Assembly (NCBI GenBank): GCA_009733575.1
Contig: ML769516.1
Location: 3,233 to 67,232, forward strand
DNA: 64,000 nt
Source of the DNA: Gymnopus androsaceus JB14
Lineage: Eukaryota; Basidiomycota; Agaricomycetes; Agaricales; Omphalotaceae
Direction of reading: 5' to 3'
Positions 1-9,512 of the stretch are shown here, in pieces. A model generated the notes under the pieces. The model was given only the letters and a program-made list of their open reading frames with translations. It did not search any database and was not told the DNA's origin. How positions within the stretch are numbered: the stretch's first letter is position 1; each line of letters starts with the position of its first letter. Made by a program: the position numbers and the translations under genes.

Positions 1-450
1 AAAAAAGAAAAGGGAGAGAATAAAAGTGGTATCGTTGACTTCCGGACATGTTTGCAAGAGCTTCCTTATGGGATACCAGCGACCCCAGTCTGACGGAATA
101 AGTACCAATTCCCTCGGCTCTGTTACTGCCCTAATGAAGACGAATTTTGCCACAGACTGCGGAACCTTTTCGGTATTCGTGATTTTATGAGCCGGTGTGG
201 GGTGAGACGGCTTGATTAATGTAACCTAGGAATTCCTCAAACTCTTGAGTCCCGATAGTTCCATCCACAAACACATTCCACCCCTTGGTTTGAGTAACAG
301 AATGGTGGATTATACGCAGTAAAGCTAGTGCGCAGGAACCTGAGGCGAAACTTGGATATACAGTACACGACGGGTTGGTGCTCTTTTGGATTAGTTTTTT
401 GTTGTTTTTGTTTTTTGCTGAGCCCCAAATCAGGTGTTGCGACAGAAGTT
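1..450 (+). pseudogene. Sedolisin (S53 tripeptidyl peptidase) relic A, internal fragment
   Basis: Plus-strand translation with stops still shows the CLQEL(P)YGIPATP block and, around 310-400, degenerate AGVEADLDIEYTT-type sequence that surrounds the sedolisin catalytic Glu/Asp. It aligns base by base with the end of exon 2, an intron, exon 3, the next intron and the start of exon 4 of the intact gene at 32254-34389, introns included, so it derives from genomic DNA and not a processed copy. It is broken by stops and frameshifts, truncated at the window edge on the left and cut at about 450 on the right, where copia-1 sequence begins. Orientation is opposite to the other three sedolisin copies in the window. 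Confidence 0.8.
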
Positions 451-3400
451 CTTCTGGAACTGGTATGACAGGCTGTTCCGACTTGGTGACCGATGTTTCC
501 AAATTTCCCAAACTTCCATCCTCCCCTTCAACGGGTTGGATCTGCCTGTCAGAGAAAACTACGTTCCTCTCCGTTGTGACAGTGTGACGTGTTGGCCAGT
601 AGATGTAGTGACCATTCGATTCGGGTTCGAGTCCTATCCAGCATCCTTCCTGGGCCTGTGGTTCCAATTTGCCGGGTTCCTTTTCTCGTTTGACATAAAC
701 GATACTGCCGAAGATTCGAAGATTAGTAATGTCTGGTTTAATACCAAACCGTTTCTCGTATGGAGTGGCCATTCCAATGGCTTTCTTCGGCGTTCTGTTC
801 CAAACATAAACCGCATATTTCATCATGAATCCCCAAAGCCATTTCGGGAGTCCTGATGAAATCAAAAGACTTCGAACTGCGTTAAGCAATGTTCGATGAG
901 CGCGTTCCGCTATACCATTGTGTTCCGGGGTGTTGTGTACCGTGAGACGTCGTCGTGTCCCAATGCGTTCCAGATATGCCGTGAATTCGTTACTGAGAAA
1001 TTCTCCCCCTCGATCAGAGTGGAGAAGTTTAACAGTTGTGCTGTATTGAGTTTGGAGACCTGTTTGGAGAACCACGTACTGTGCGAATGACTCGTCCTTC
1101 GACTTCATTTGGGGTTCCTCCAACCAGTCAGTTGCTTCGTCAACTAAAGTCAGCGTGTAAGTGCAATGGTTTACCGTCCTGACTTGTGATGGTCCCCACA
1201 CGTCCATGTGGAAGATGTCTCCAAAATTCTCCGCACATGGAGATGATTGCACCTGAGCAATAGGATACCTGGATGCTTTCCCAAGCATGCAAGCGTGGCA
1301 TTCTGGTTCGTCCATTTGCTTCGGATCCAATCCGATTCCACGAACCTGGTTGTCTCGGAACATATGCTTCACGTAAGCATAGTTGAGGTGACCTAAGATG
1401 CAGTGTGCCTCGTAAAGAGATACCAATCTGCCAATCTTAGTCGAATAAGCGTGTTCCTGTGATGGGATCTGGTATAGTCCGTTAATCTTTGGGATAACTC
1501 CCACGAGATTTCCCTGGCGATCTCTGATCGTCATTTTACCATTTCCGGTATGGATGGCGTAACCATCATCGTCGAGTTTTCCCAATGATACGAGTGTGTT
1601 GGGAGTGTCTGGACATAGAAGGGTGTTGGGGAGCTTTAACATTCTTATTTCTTGTTTGTTTGTTGGAAGTCCCAGATGGAGTGTGCCGGAGATGTTTGCC
1701 GTGAAGGTTTCCGCGTTAGCGGCCTGAATGACTCGTGTTGGAATCTCCCGTTGATTCCTGAGTTCGTCGGTGAGTGGCGTCATGTGGGTAGAGCATCCGG
1801 AGTCAAAAAGAATTGCTCCGTAACTGTGGGCTGCAGCGTAAGCGTGATCACCTTTTCCAACTCCCTCTTCGGTGTCGTATTCGAATTTGAAGGAAGGAAA
1901 GAGATTAACGTCGACGTATACTTCCTCCTCTTCATTGTTAAGAGTAAGAGGTGGCGGACTGTCGACTTTGATGTTTTGCACTATGCAGTTCTGATCGCTC
2001 GGCGATGAAAGAGCTAATTCGAATTTATCAGCTATTTCGGAAAAATCGAAAACAAGATTCCCATGCTTAGCGGGAATTTTGATTGCTGCCCATGATGACT
2101 CTGGTATTTCCTCAATCATAGATGAGGATGCCACTTCGCTGTTCTTCGGCCTATCTCTCCAGTTTCCATCCGACTTCTTCTTCTGCTTTTCTTTAGGAGC
2201 CTTCGTCTCCTTGGCCTCGTTGGCCTGACTGCGTTTCTCCGATGGACATTGGTTTCCAAAGTGACCTTTACCTCCGCAGTTATAACAAACAGAGTCCTGA
2301 TGACTCGTCGATCCTCCGCGGCCTCTGCCTCTGCCTCGGGAATTTCCCCTAAAGGAATTTCCACGACCTCGGAAACCTCCTCTTCCCCTGTTACCGGCAT
2401 AGTTTGCCGATTCCTTCTTGTGATCATGTCGCATTTGGTGTACCATTGATTCAGCACGAATGGTGGAGATAAGCTCGGCAGGACTGAGCTTCTTGTCTGC
2501 TTTCACGGAGAAAACAGCCAATGCGTTTATGGTGGCTTTGAAGGTCTCGGGGACAGAGGACATGATGGTGTTGACAAATATATCGTCATTAATATCAATT
2601 CCCCTAGTTGTGAGGTCGTCGCGGATGCTGATCATGTCGTCCAAATGTTTATTGACCTTGGATGGGTCCGAGCATCGCATGGTGTGAAGTCGTCTTTGCA
2701 AAAATGATTCAGTAAGAGCGTTTTTAGAATCATAATCAGCAAGTAAATTTTCCCACAACCGTTTCGTGTTGTCGTAGTTCCTATACCTTCGGAATATTCC
2801 ATCCGATAACCTGCCAATGATAGCATTCAAAAGGTCGTTGTCCTTTTCTCTATCATTCTCCGTTGCGTCTGGATCCGTTGTTATATGTGGATTCCATTCG
2901 AAATAACGCTGGTAGCCAATAGATCTGGCTGCAAATTCCACTCGAGTTTTCCACGTGTCCCAATTTGATCCGTCCGACTTTAAGGTTGTAACCTTATCAA
3001 AGGCTTTTAGTGCTTTAGACATATTGTCGTCGTCGGAATCTGATTCAAATGCCCCTGACGATTCAGATCCTGAATCTGATGGAGATGAGGGTGGAGATCC
3101 TTGTGGAAGATTACTCGGTAAGGGCTGTGGAGTTTGCTGTGGAGATGGCTGTGGAGATGGATTCGGTGGAAGTGGAGGTGGTGTTTGCTGTGGCTCTTGT
3201 TTCGGTAACGAAACTGGAGCTGGTGAAGGAGTAGGTGCTGGAGTGGGATTAGATGAAGATGAGGCTGCGGCTTTCTGTTTGCCGGCTAGACGTTCGCTAC
3301 GTCTTTTCTCCTGTCTTTCGTTTTCTGCGATTTTGATATATTGTTCCTGAACAATATCAGGTAGATCGGCGTAATCCGGTAATTCTGCAGTGTATTTAGT

Positions 3401-3667
3401 ATCCTTGTGAGGAGTATCGTACCGGTTTGGGCAAGGCTGTTTAGCACAAACAAACCACTTCTGGTCGCTTGGATTCCACCACCTGTCGCGGGTTTCGTCT
3501 TTGTCCGCTATATGAGATTTTGAAGCGCAAGGTGCCTTCTGATCGGTGGCTGGTAATGGTAATGGTAAAGGTGCTGGTTTACTGCTGGATGCTGCGGCGG
3601 CGGCGGCTTGTCCTGATGCTGTTCTGCGAGCTGCTGGTGCAGTAGGCCTAGGTTGTGACATCAACAA
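185..3667 (-). CDS. Copia-1 Gag-protease-integrase polyprotein, with chimeric antisense tail
   Basis: A 1160-residue open frame. Residues 1-200 are low-complexity Ala/Pro/Ser; a UBN2/retrotran-gag region spans about 215-420; an RGG-rich stretch (430-452) precedes a CCHC zinc knuckle at 461-474 (CYNCGGKGHFGNQC). The aspartic protease motif is FDSGCST near 621. The pre-integrase HHCC finger runs from about H755 to C793, and the integrase DDE triad is at about D822, D885 and E915 (HMDVWGP, HSDRGGEF, PEHNG). RT and RNase H, normally another 700 residues or so, are absent. From about residue 1073 the frame runs antisense through sedolisin relic A, so the last ~85 residues are not retroelement protein. 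The upstream ATG at 3667 is followed by a second at 3658; I cannot decide between them. Confidence 0.85.
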   Translation of the reverse strand: MLMSQPRPTAPAARRTASGQAAAAAASSSKPAPLPLPLPATDQKAPCASKSHIADKDETRDRWWNPSDQKWFVCAKQPCPNRYDTPHKDTKYTAELPDYADLPDIVQEQYIKIAENERQEKRRSERLAGKQKAAASSSSNPTPAPTPSPAPVSLPKQEPQQTPPPLPPNPSPQPSPQQTPQPLPSNLPQGSPPSSPSDSGSESSGAFESDSDDDNMSKALKAFDKVTTLKSDGSNWDTWKTRVEFAARSIGYQRYFEWNPHITTDPDATENDREKDNDLLNAIIGRLSDGIFRRYRNYDNTKRLWENLLADYDSKNALTESFLQRRLHTMRCSDPSKVNKHLDDMISIRDDLTTRGIDINDDIFVNTIMSSVPETFKATINALAVFSVKADKKLSPAELISTIRAESMVHQMRHDHKKESANYAGNRGRGGFRGRGNSFRGNSRGRGRGRGGSTSHQDSVCYNCGGKGHFGNQCPSEKRSQANEAKETKAPKEKQKKKSDGNWRDRPKNSEVASSSMIEEIPESSWAAIKIPAKHGNLVFDFSEIADKFELALSSPSDQNCIVQNIKVDSPPPLTLNNEEEEVYVDVNLFPSFKFEYDTEEGVGKGDHAYAAAHSYGAILFDSGCSTHMTPLTDELRNQREIPTRVIQAANAETFTANISGTLHLGLPTNKQEIRMLKLPNTLLCPDTPNTLVSLGKLDDDGYAIHTGNGKMTIRDRQGNLVGVIPKINGLYQIPSQEHAYSTKIGRLVSLYEAHCILGHLNYAYVKHMFRDNQVRGIGLDPKQMDEPECHACMLGKASRYPIAQVQSSPCAENFGDIFHMDVWGPSQVRTVNHCTYTLTLVDEATDWLEEPQMKSKDESFAQYVVLQTGLQTQYSTTVKLLHSDRGGEFLSNEFTAYLERIGTRRRLTVHNTPEHNGIAERAHRTLLNAVRSLLISSGLPKWLWGFMMKYAVYVWNRTPKKAIGMATPYEKRFGIKPDITNLRIFGSIVYVKREKEPGKLEPQAQEGCWIGLEPESNGHYIYWPTRHTVTTERNVVFSDRQIQPVEGEDGSLGNLETSVTKSEQPVIPVPEELLSQHLIWGSAKNKNNKKLIQKSTNPSCTVYPSFASGSCALALLRIIHHSVTQTKGWNVFVDGTIGTQEFEEFLGYINQAVSPHTGS

Positions 3668-3696
3668 GAGTTATGTCTTCAAATAGATGCGTCAAT

Positions 3697-3719
3697 GGTT
3701 AAGGCCGGGGCCCATAACC
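3697..3719 (-). promoter_or_regulatory. Copia-1 primer-binding region
   Basis: Directly after the 5' LTR (minus strand) the sequence begins GGTTATGGGCCC. The same start, GGTTATGGGCCC, follows the 5' LTR of copia-2 (31188 downward), and GGTTATAGTGCCCC follows that of copia-3 (18222 downward). The shared position and sequence across three different elements is what one expects of a tRNA primer-binding site; I have not matched it to a specific tRNA. Confidence 0.6.
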
Positions 3720-4084
3720 TATTAGAGTTACGTTCCTAAATAGGAAGTAGCAGCAGTAAGTCCACACAGGACTTAGTAGTAACGATCACACAGATTGATG
3801 GGGGACAACGGTGTTATTACAGGGTATGGTACCTAAGCTTATATACAGTCCTAAGTACAAACAATATATCGGGCAAGTGGCTACTGCGTGAATATGTGTG
3901 GCTACTGTGCATACGGTAAAGTGGGTACTGCGAGAGAGAGCAAGTGGATACGGCGAGAGACTAAGTGGAGTCTGCGAGACGATAACAGTGGAGTGCATGG
4001 GATGGTGATACAAACAAGTGGAGACTACGAGAAAGTGTTCCATGTATAGTTCGATAGAATATATTTACCTTTGATATTCCAACA
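3720..4084 (-). repeat. Copia-1 5' LTR
   Basis: 365 bp; in element orientation it begins TGTTGGAATATC and ends CTCTAATA. A solo copy of the same LTR lies at 22075-22417 and is flanked by a 5-bp target duplication, which fixes both LTR ends. The two copies differ mainly by a ~22-bp indel in a purine-rich GCGAGAGA-type stretch. Confidence 0.9.
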
Positions 4085-4926
4085 CTGGTAACGAAGTTCT
4101 TTCTTTGGTTGTTCTCGACGAGGACCTAAAGAATTCCATAGAGAGAGGGAGCAACTTCAAATGGCAGCTCACATGCAACAATAGAAATAAAGTAGAGAAA
4201 AGTGAGAACGTAGTTAGTGAGGTGCTCCGCGTATTAAGAGTCACGCTCCAGACGATCGGCGACTCTGCAAAGAACATCCTAGATCGACTGAATTTGGGTG
4301 AGAAGGGAGATAGTGCAAGCATGCATGGATAAACAAGGTGGGTATTTCGGGCCAGTGAAGGACCCCGGAATCTCCTATGGAACCTCCCTCAAAATAGCGT
4401 CATTTAGGGCCAGATTTGAGCGAAATCCTTGTCCAAATATAGCGTCATTTGAGGCGAAAAAGTTTGATCCTTGTCCGCCCATAGCGTCATTTGAGCCGGC
4501 GCATCAATGCCGAACCAAAAATTTTGACCTTTGAGAATGGCGCCAAGATGAAGCACTGGCATTCAGCTTCTAATACTTCTAATACGTATAAGTAAAGGAG
4601 ACATGTAGATGTACGTATAACTGGTCGGGCAATTTTTTGGAATTTTTTAAAAGATTTGGCGATTTTTTTCGATTCACGTGATGATCCTTGTCCGAAATAG
4701 CGTCATTTAGCCCGAAATCATAGCGTCATTTAGGGCCTGTGGCCGAGGGAGGTTCCATAGGAGATTCCGGGGTCCTGCCAGTGAAGGAAAGTGGACCAAC
4801 AAAAATGAAGCTCACTCGGAGATCGGTTACGGTTGCGGAGCGCTTCACGCATTGTAAGGAATGCGAGGGCCGTGCCTTTCCTTTACAATGCTATAGCACG
4901 GCTTTCTGACAATGAATAAGTAACTT
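4085..4926. repeat. Duplication unit 1, non-coding spacer
   Basis: Aligns with 34885-35430 in unit 2 and partly with 56785-57100 in unit 3, sharing phrases such as TTGGTTGTTCTCGACG and ATCCTAGATCGACTGAATTT. No conserved reading frame was seen. It carries an inserted 418-bp inverted-repeat element that unit 2 lacks. Confidence 0.75.
4359..4776. mobile_element. 418-bp MITE, perfect 32-bp TIRs, 8-bp target duplication
   Basis: Both ends read AGGACCCCGGAATCTCCTAT and continue as a perfect inverted repeat of about 32 bp. GCCAGTGA flanks it on both sides (4351-4358 and 4777-4784). The matching site in unit 2 (near 35200) has no insertion. An 8-bp duplication suits hAT or a Mutator-like element. 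Inside are five copies of an ATAGCGTCATTT motif, two near the left end, one central-left and two near the right end, often preceded by CCTTGTCC; these could be transposase-binding repeats. No coding capacity. Confidence 0.85.
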
Positions 4927-5265
4927 GTGAATGAAAGGCAGTCAAAGCGCTCTCAACCACTGATTTCAAGCGCCCAAATTATTCCTGCTTCCAACCATCA
5001 CACAGTGGAATTTCCACTGCCCAACGAGCTCTCTGCAACTGTTCTCTTGTCGAAAAGGCCTTGGGTCGTCCCCTCTCAGCGTCGCATTTTCGAAAAGCTC
5101 GAGCTGGATGGCCATGCACTATCTCTACAAAACAAATCAGAGCGGCTCATTGCGATATTCGATGAGATACCGCATCTAGCATCGGGTGTCCGGCTTCTGA
5201 ACTTTCGAAGGGGTCTACAGCGACTCTCTAAAGTGGACACGATAGAGTTCAACGAGGTCCACTAA
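4927..5265 (+). pseudogene. F-box protein relic, unit 1, upstream copy
   Basis: Translates to LPNEL..., then RRIFEKLELDGHA and SERLIAIFDEIPHLASGVRLLN, closely matching the F-box protein at 37453-38058 but with an internal deletion and an early stop. Its partner in unit 2 is the even more decayed copy at 35430-35830. It lies directly before the NAD-GDH relic. Confidence 0.65.
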
Positions 5266-5362
5266 ATGTGCAGACAGGGGACCAGATGGGGATCTTGGAT
5301 CGAGTAAGTATACATGCGTTTATGTCCTTTTACTTGTTACCTCTAACGTTTATCTCTTGTAG

Positions 5363-6237
5363 ACGAAATCCTCCTCAAAACCGTCGCCATCATCGATGGA
5401 AGTGGTGTCCTTGTTGACCCAGCTGGGCTCAATCGCAAAGAACTCGTTCGTTTGGCCAAGTTGCGTTTGACCGTGGCGCACTTTGATAGGACGAGGTTTG
5501 GGTATTTGTGAAGATTGAGGAGCAAGATGTCAAGTTGCCTTTTACGTTGTTCAAGTGTTTTTTTACGAGCAAAGGCTGATATGGTGTAGCGGGCGAAATC
5601 ATTTTCGACGGGATTGTTTTCCGTAATGGAGCTCATTTGAGGTTTAAAGCTGACTTGTTCATGCCTTGTGGCAGATGGTATGTGATCACTCACTGCATTC
5701 AGGTCATCTATCTAATGCCTAATGATTATTCAGACCGGAAGCCATCAACATGTCGAACGTGGCTGCGCTCTTCGACAGGAGGGCAAACCCCACTTCAAGT
5801 ACATCGTCAAAGGCGCAAACTTGTTCCTCACCCAACAAGCGGCGTCCAGGTGGTGCAACGAGTTCTTCCTTGGAAGTCCTAGCCGGTCTCGCTCTCTCAA
5901 CGCAAGAATACATCGACTTGATGATCTTCAAAGACGGCAACCTTCCGAATTCTACCAGAGATACGTCAAGGATATCCAAGCAAAGATCACTGAAAACGCT
6001 ACTGCTGAATTTCAGTGCCTGTGGAAAGAGCACACGCGTTTGCAGAGAGCCAAACCGGGCAAGACCATCTCGGATGAGCTGTCGTCAACGTTGAATAATC
6101 TCCAGGCTGGATTGGAGTGTTCGGATTTGTTTGAGGATGTTCAATGGGGTGATGAGGAGGGCGATACCCAAGACGCTGGTTGAGAAGATTGGGCTGGAGA
6201 CATTGTTGAAGCACTTGCCGGATGGCGTTGTTCTCTA
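5363..6237 (+). pseudogene. NAD-specific glutamate dehydrogenase (GDH2 type), 3' fragment, unit 1
   Basis: Conserved pieces of the large fungal NAD-GDH C-terminal half appear in order: DEILLKT.AIIDGSGVLVDPAGLNR, the region before LPSGEI, the dinucleotide-domain block around KADLFMPCG, then after an intron-like gap EAINMSNVAALFD, FKYIVKGANLFLTQQA, SSSLEVLAGLALSTQEY and the ITENATAEFQCLWKEH segment. The family enzyme is about 1000 residues; only the last third is present, with no N-terminal two-thirds nearby. Frameshifts, a deletion after TQQA and an altered C-terminus make it non-functional. The better-preserved sister is at 35830-37036. Confidence 0.8.
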
Positions 6238-6650
6238 GTTGGGTTGCATCGTACTTTGTGAGTGATCTTTTCGTCGACGGTTTGGATTGCTCTTACCGAT
6301 GTCATGTTTTTTTTGATTCATAAATACGGCGTCAACGCTTCGAATGTAGACTTTTTTCATTTCGCTAGGAATCTTTCCAAGTAAAGTTGAAGCGGGGCTG
6401 CAGAAAAGATTAGAAGTTGGAATATGAGTCGTATGTCATACATACAGATCTTGTATTTTATAATGACTGGGAGTCTGAATGGACATGGGATCCTTCTTTG
6501 CATGGTACCTACTGACTTTTGGAAGGCTGAGCTTCTCGAACGTATTGTCCGTCACGAATGTTTCTACAACGCTACACGCAAAGGCCAAAGCGCTCTCTAC
6601 CAACTTCAAGCGCCCAAACAGGAACGGGTTGCGACCATCACAATCAAACG

Positions 6651-7035
6651 ATGGCAGTGGAATGTCTGCCCAACGAGCTCATAGATTGTATTCTCGACAA
6701 CTTTTCCTCCGATAAAAATGCTCTCTCCAAACTGTTCTCTTATCAGAAAGGCTTCGCATTTTCGAAAAGCTCGAGCTGGATGGCCGTTTCATGGACTCTT
6801 TATCTGAGCAGCTCATTGCGATATTCGATGAGAAGCCGTATCTAGCATCCAGTGTCCGGCTTCTGAACTTGCGGAATCTCAATCTAGAACGACCGGAAAA
6901 AGACGGTGTATATGCTCGGATTGCTGAAGGAGTTATCCAGCGACTATCTAAAGTGGACACGATAGAGTTCAATGACGTCCGCTGGCAAACACTGTCTCCT
7001 TTCTTCAGAACGGCACTGCCTAACGCGTTCAAAGC
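6651..7035 (+). pseudogene. F-box protein relic, unit 1, downstream copy
   Basis: Starts MAVECLPNELIDCILDNFSS, then shifts frame after DKNALSKL; the rest (LIAIFDEKPYLASSVRLLN, PEKDGVYARIAEGVIQRL, IEFNDVRWQTL) lies in another frame. It aligns with 37453-37860 of unit 2 and ends abruptly at about 7040, where 3' sedolisin sequence begins. Its upstream region (6240-6650) is also duplicated in unit 2 (37040-37452). Confidence 0.75.
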
Positions 7036-7049
7036 TCCCTCCCTAGGAT

Positions 7050-7610
7050 TTCACAACATTTTTATGTCAGATTTTATTCTAACAATCGAAATTAAAGAAT
7101 GTCATGTAAATCCATTACGGCATCGCAGCGGCCAGAATTTCGGATATACGGGCGTGCTCATACCAGCTAATAAGTCAGTAAATCTTGCAAAAAGCACTTC
7201 AAAAAATTACTTAGTGCATCCCTGCATCGAAAGCCACCTAGTTAGAGGTAAACATACTTGTAGAAATAATTTCAAGACTGAAACTCATTGATGAGGTCGG
7301 ACAAACGAAATCTAAGTTGTGCCCAATAGTAATATCAGTAAATGGCGTCGACGCTGTGGAATAGATGTACGGATTTAGGAATCCGAGGACAGGAAGTTTC
7401 CTGCAGCAATGAGCTGGTTGTTGATCAGGGCAGTCATTGCAGCAAACGAAGGTGACGATGCGCTAGTGCCTCCAACGAGACCTACTTCTCCATCAGATAC
7501 AATCTCAAAATTCCAGCCTTTGACAGAGGCATCAGCCTAACCCCGTCCAGATTTTTTGAAGGTCCTGCGAAATTGGATAGGTCTTGAAGAAACTGGCAAC
7601 TGCAGCAGCT
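7050..7610 (-). pseudogene. Sedolisin relic B, 3' exons only
   Basis: Minus strand holds remnants of exons 6 to 9 of the sedolisin: VASFLKT, ASVKGWNFEIVSDGEVGLVGG, TSASSP with the catalytic Ser, and ILAAAMP before a stop near 7115. Exon 8 has a small deletion and exon 9 is eroded. The introns between exons 7/8 and 8/9 are still present, but the 52-nt intron between exons 6 and 7 that the intact gene and relic C carry is precisely absent. Fused on its left to the F-box relic. Confidence 0.8.
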
Positions 7611-7835
7611 TCTCCCATGAGCTCTCAGCTCAGATCCTCCGGCGTTGTAATATGTAATCATATGTAGTTTCAGATGCAATACAGATGGTTGATACCAAGT
7701 TGATACCTTGTTGCAAAGCTATCTAAGATCAAGATCACAACTCAGATGATGGTGGGTATCACATTATATGGGGTGTGAGTTGAGGACTCTGCATCTAGAC
7801 GCTGGCCATTGGGAACGATTATGCCAAAGCAATGG

Positions 7836-7844
7836 TATAAATTA
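7836..7844 (+). promoter_or_regulatory. TATA-like box of the membrane-protein gene
   Basis: TATAAATTA lies about 70 bp upstream of the ATG at 7913, a plausible core-promoter distance. Confidence 0.4.
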
Positions 7845-7912
7845 AAACCTGTCCTAAGCAGAAGTCACTGTACCACCCACTGTATCACTTATTACAACAT
7901 CTACCATTATCC

Positions 7913-9260
7913 ATGATACCACAAGAGTCAGAAAGAATTGCACTTCTTGGGACCGTATTCTTTGAGAATATGGCCTCCCTGATATTTAGAAGTTGGCTTT
8001 TTGGTAAGCTATATAAAGGTTATGGAGTAGAACACTGATTTAATAGGTTTACCAGGGGTCTACATACTGACTTTCATGATTAGCATGCATATCATATTGT
8101 GCGCTTATTGACATACTCCATTTTTCGTTCTACTAACATCTACATATTTGAAACCGCACTGTAGGCAAAAGGAAAATAATGGATGGGCATATATAGGATT
8201 AATTGGACTCCTTCTGGCAGGATTTGTCATGACAGCCCTTGACACTTTTGCAAATTTTGTATTCAATTTTCTTCTCGTGAAGTATGCCTTGGTGGTGTCA
8301 CTTCCAGGAGGTCTCATTGCACAAGAAATTGCTGCCAACTTGAAAAGCAGTGCAATGAATATTTTACAAAGCTATTCTGGAAATTTCATTGTGAATTCTG
8401 CACAAGTCCTTCATTCTGGGCATGGAAACTAATAAACCTCCACACAGTTCCTAATTGCTGATACAGCTATTGTTTGGAGAGCTTGGGCATTGTGGGCCCA
8501 CAATAAGCTCATTAAATGGACACTGTTCATTATATTGCTGGCAGACATTGGTGGTCTCTTTTGCCATACTTTCCTGACATATATACTGACACTGTGAACT
8601 ATTTAGGTACCTCCATTGCTGATGCTGTTGTTGACAATGAAGCCAATATCCACATGAGTAAAAATGCTGTAACAATGGATTCACTCAGTGCTGCACTCAA
8701 TTTGACAGTAAATATTGTGGCAACACTCCTGATAGCTCATCGGGCATGGTGAGGCTTAGGCATATTCACTTCCAAGATATTCATTACATGTTTTGTCTTA
8801 GGAAATATCATCAATCAACCCATGTGGTCTTGCGCAACAAGAAAACAAAAGCACAAGAAATTCTTCTACTTATGGTTGAGTCAGGTGCAGTTTTTGGTGT
8901 AATGCAGGTCTGTGATTTTCTCAATTTTCAGGAAATCACCAAACTTATAACTTGTTATGTAAAGATTACTGACATTATCTTCACTGCACTGGACATTCAT
9001 ACAGCCAGTTTATCCCCTGTTGATAATGCCACTTTGTTTATTGAAGCATTATATTTATACAGTGCTGTGAGTCTGACTGTATTGGAATTTCAAGTTTCAA
9101 TATTTGACATAGATTATTCAAACTGCTTTTCTTCAATCTATAGGTCCTGAATCTAGTTGCTCTTGTCATCCTGATTCAAACAAGAAATACCTATGACCAC
9201 AGTTTTCATTTGGAAGATGACTCATCCTTGGAAATCAATTCTGTCCCAAATGTCAGCTAA
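7913..9260 (+). CDS. Multi-pass (about seven-helix) membrane protein, unnamed basidiomycete family
   Basis: Eight exons give one continuous 312-residue frame: 7913-8003, 8047-8098, 8165-8390, 8448-8550, 8607-8748, 8802-8907, 8965-9066, 9144-9260; every intron is GT-AG and 43-77 nt long. I chose the ATG at 7913 because it gives the MIPQESERIALLGTVFFEN start and keeps the first two junctions in phase. Hydrophobic helices include residues near GWAYIGLIGLLLAG, FLLVKYALVVSLPG, LFIILLADIG, LNLTVNIVATLLIA, AVFGVMQITDII and LNLVALVILIQ; a charged tail with NTYDHSFHLED closes the protein. The layout matches an uncharacterised membrane-protein family that I recall as common in Agaricomycetes (recall, not searched). 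Function unknown; GPCR-like topology is only an inference. No frameshift or stop, so it looks intact despite surrounding repeats. Confidence 0.85.
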
Positions 9261-9512
9261 AAAAATCAAGCTTGTGTCAGGAACTGACTCATTTCTGCAT
9301 ATCTTGCTATTTTACTTATTTTTCCCATGTCATTATTCATCTATCAGTTGCCGCCCACATTTATTTACATTTTATCCTGCTTGCTGGGTGCCTCCTGCAC
9401 TTTATATTCATCCACCAGGTCCTCCTGACACCTTGCATAGCCTCCTTACAGTATATAACTAGAAACCTCCACTTCATGTACCCTAGTTTGTTATTACCAT
9501 TGTTACTGAAAC

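Larger units (their letters stand above)
450..4084 (-). mobile_element. Copia-1: Ty1/copia element, 5' LTR plus Gag-PR-IN, 3' part lost
   Basis: Minus-strand order is LTR (4084-3720), primer-binding region, then an open Gag-protease-integrase frame. Reverse transcriptase, RNase H and the second LTR are missing; the element stops at about 450 inside the linker after integrase and abuts sedolisin relic A. The right end sits at CTGGT within duplicated spacer DNA that is uninterrupted in the other two units (near 34885 and 56785), which fixes this boundary. The open frame without stops suggests it is younger than, or escaped the CpG decay seen in, the other retroelements here. Confidence 0.85.

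Noticed and set aside
600..640. GGGTTCGAGTCC, a perfect tRNA B-box-like word
   Set aside because: Lies inside copia-1 coding sequence; no A box or stems around it.
434..856. Plus-strand open frame of 140 residues
   Set aside because: It is the antisense of the copia-1 integrase region, which has clear domain matches on the minus strand.
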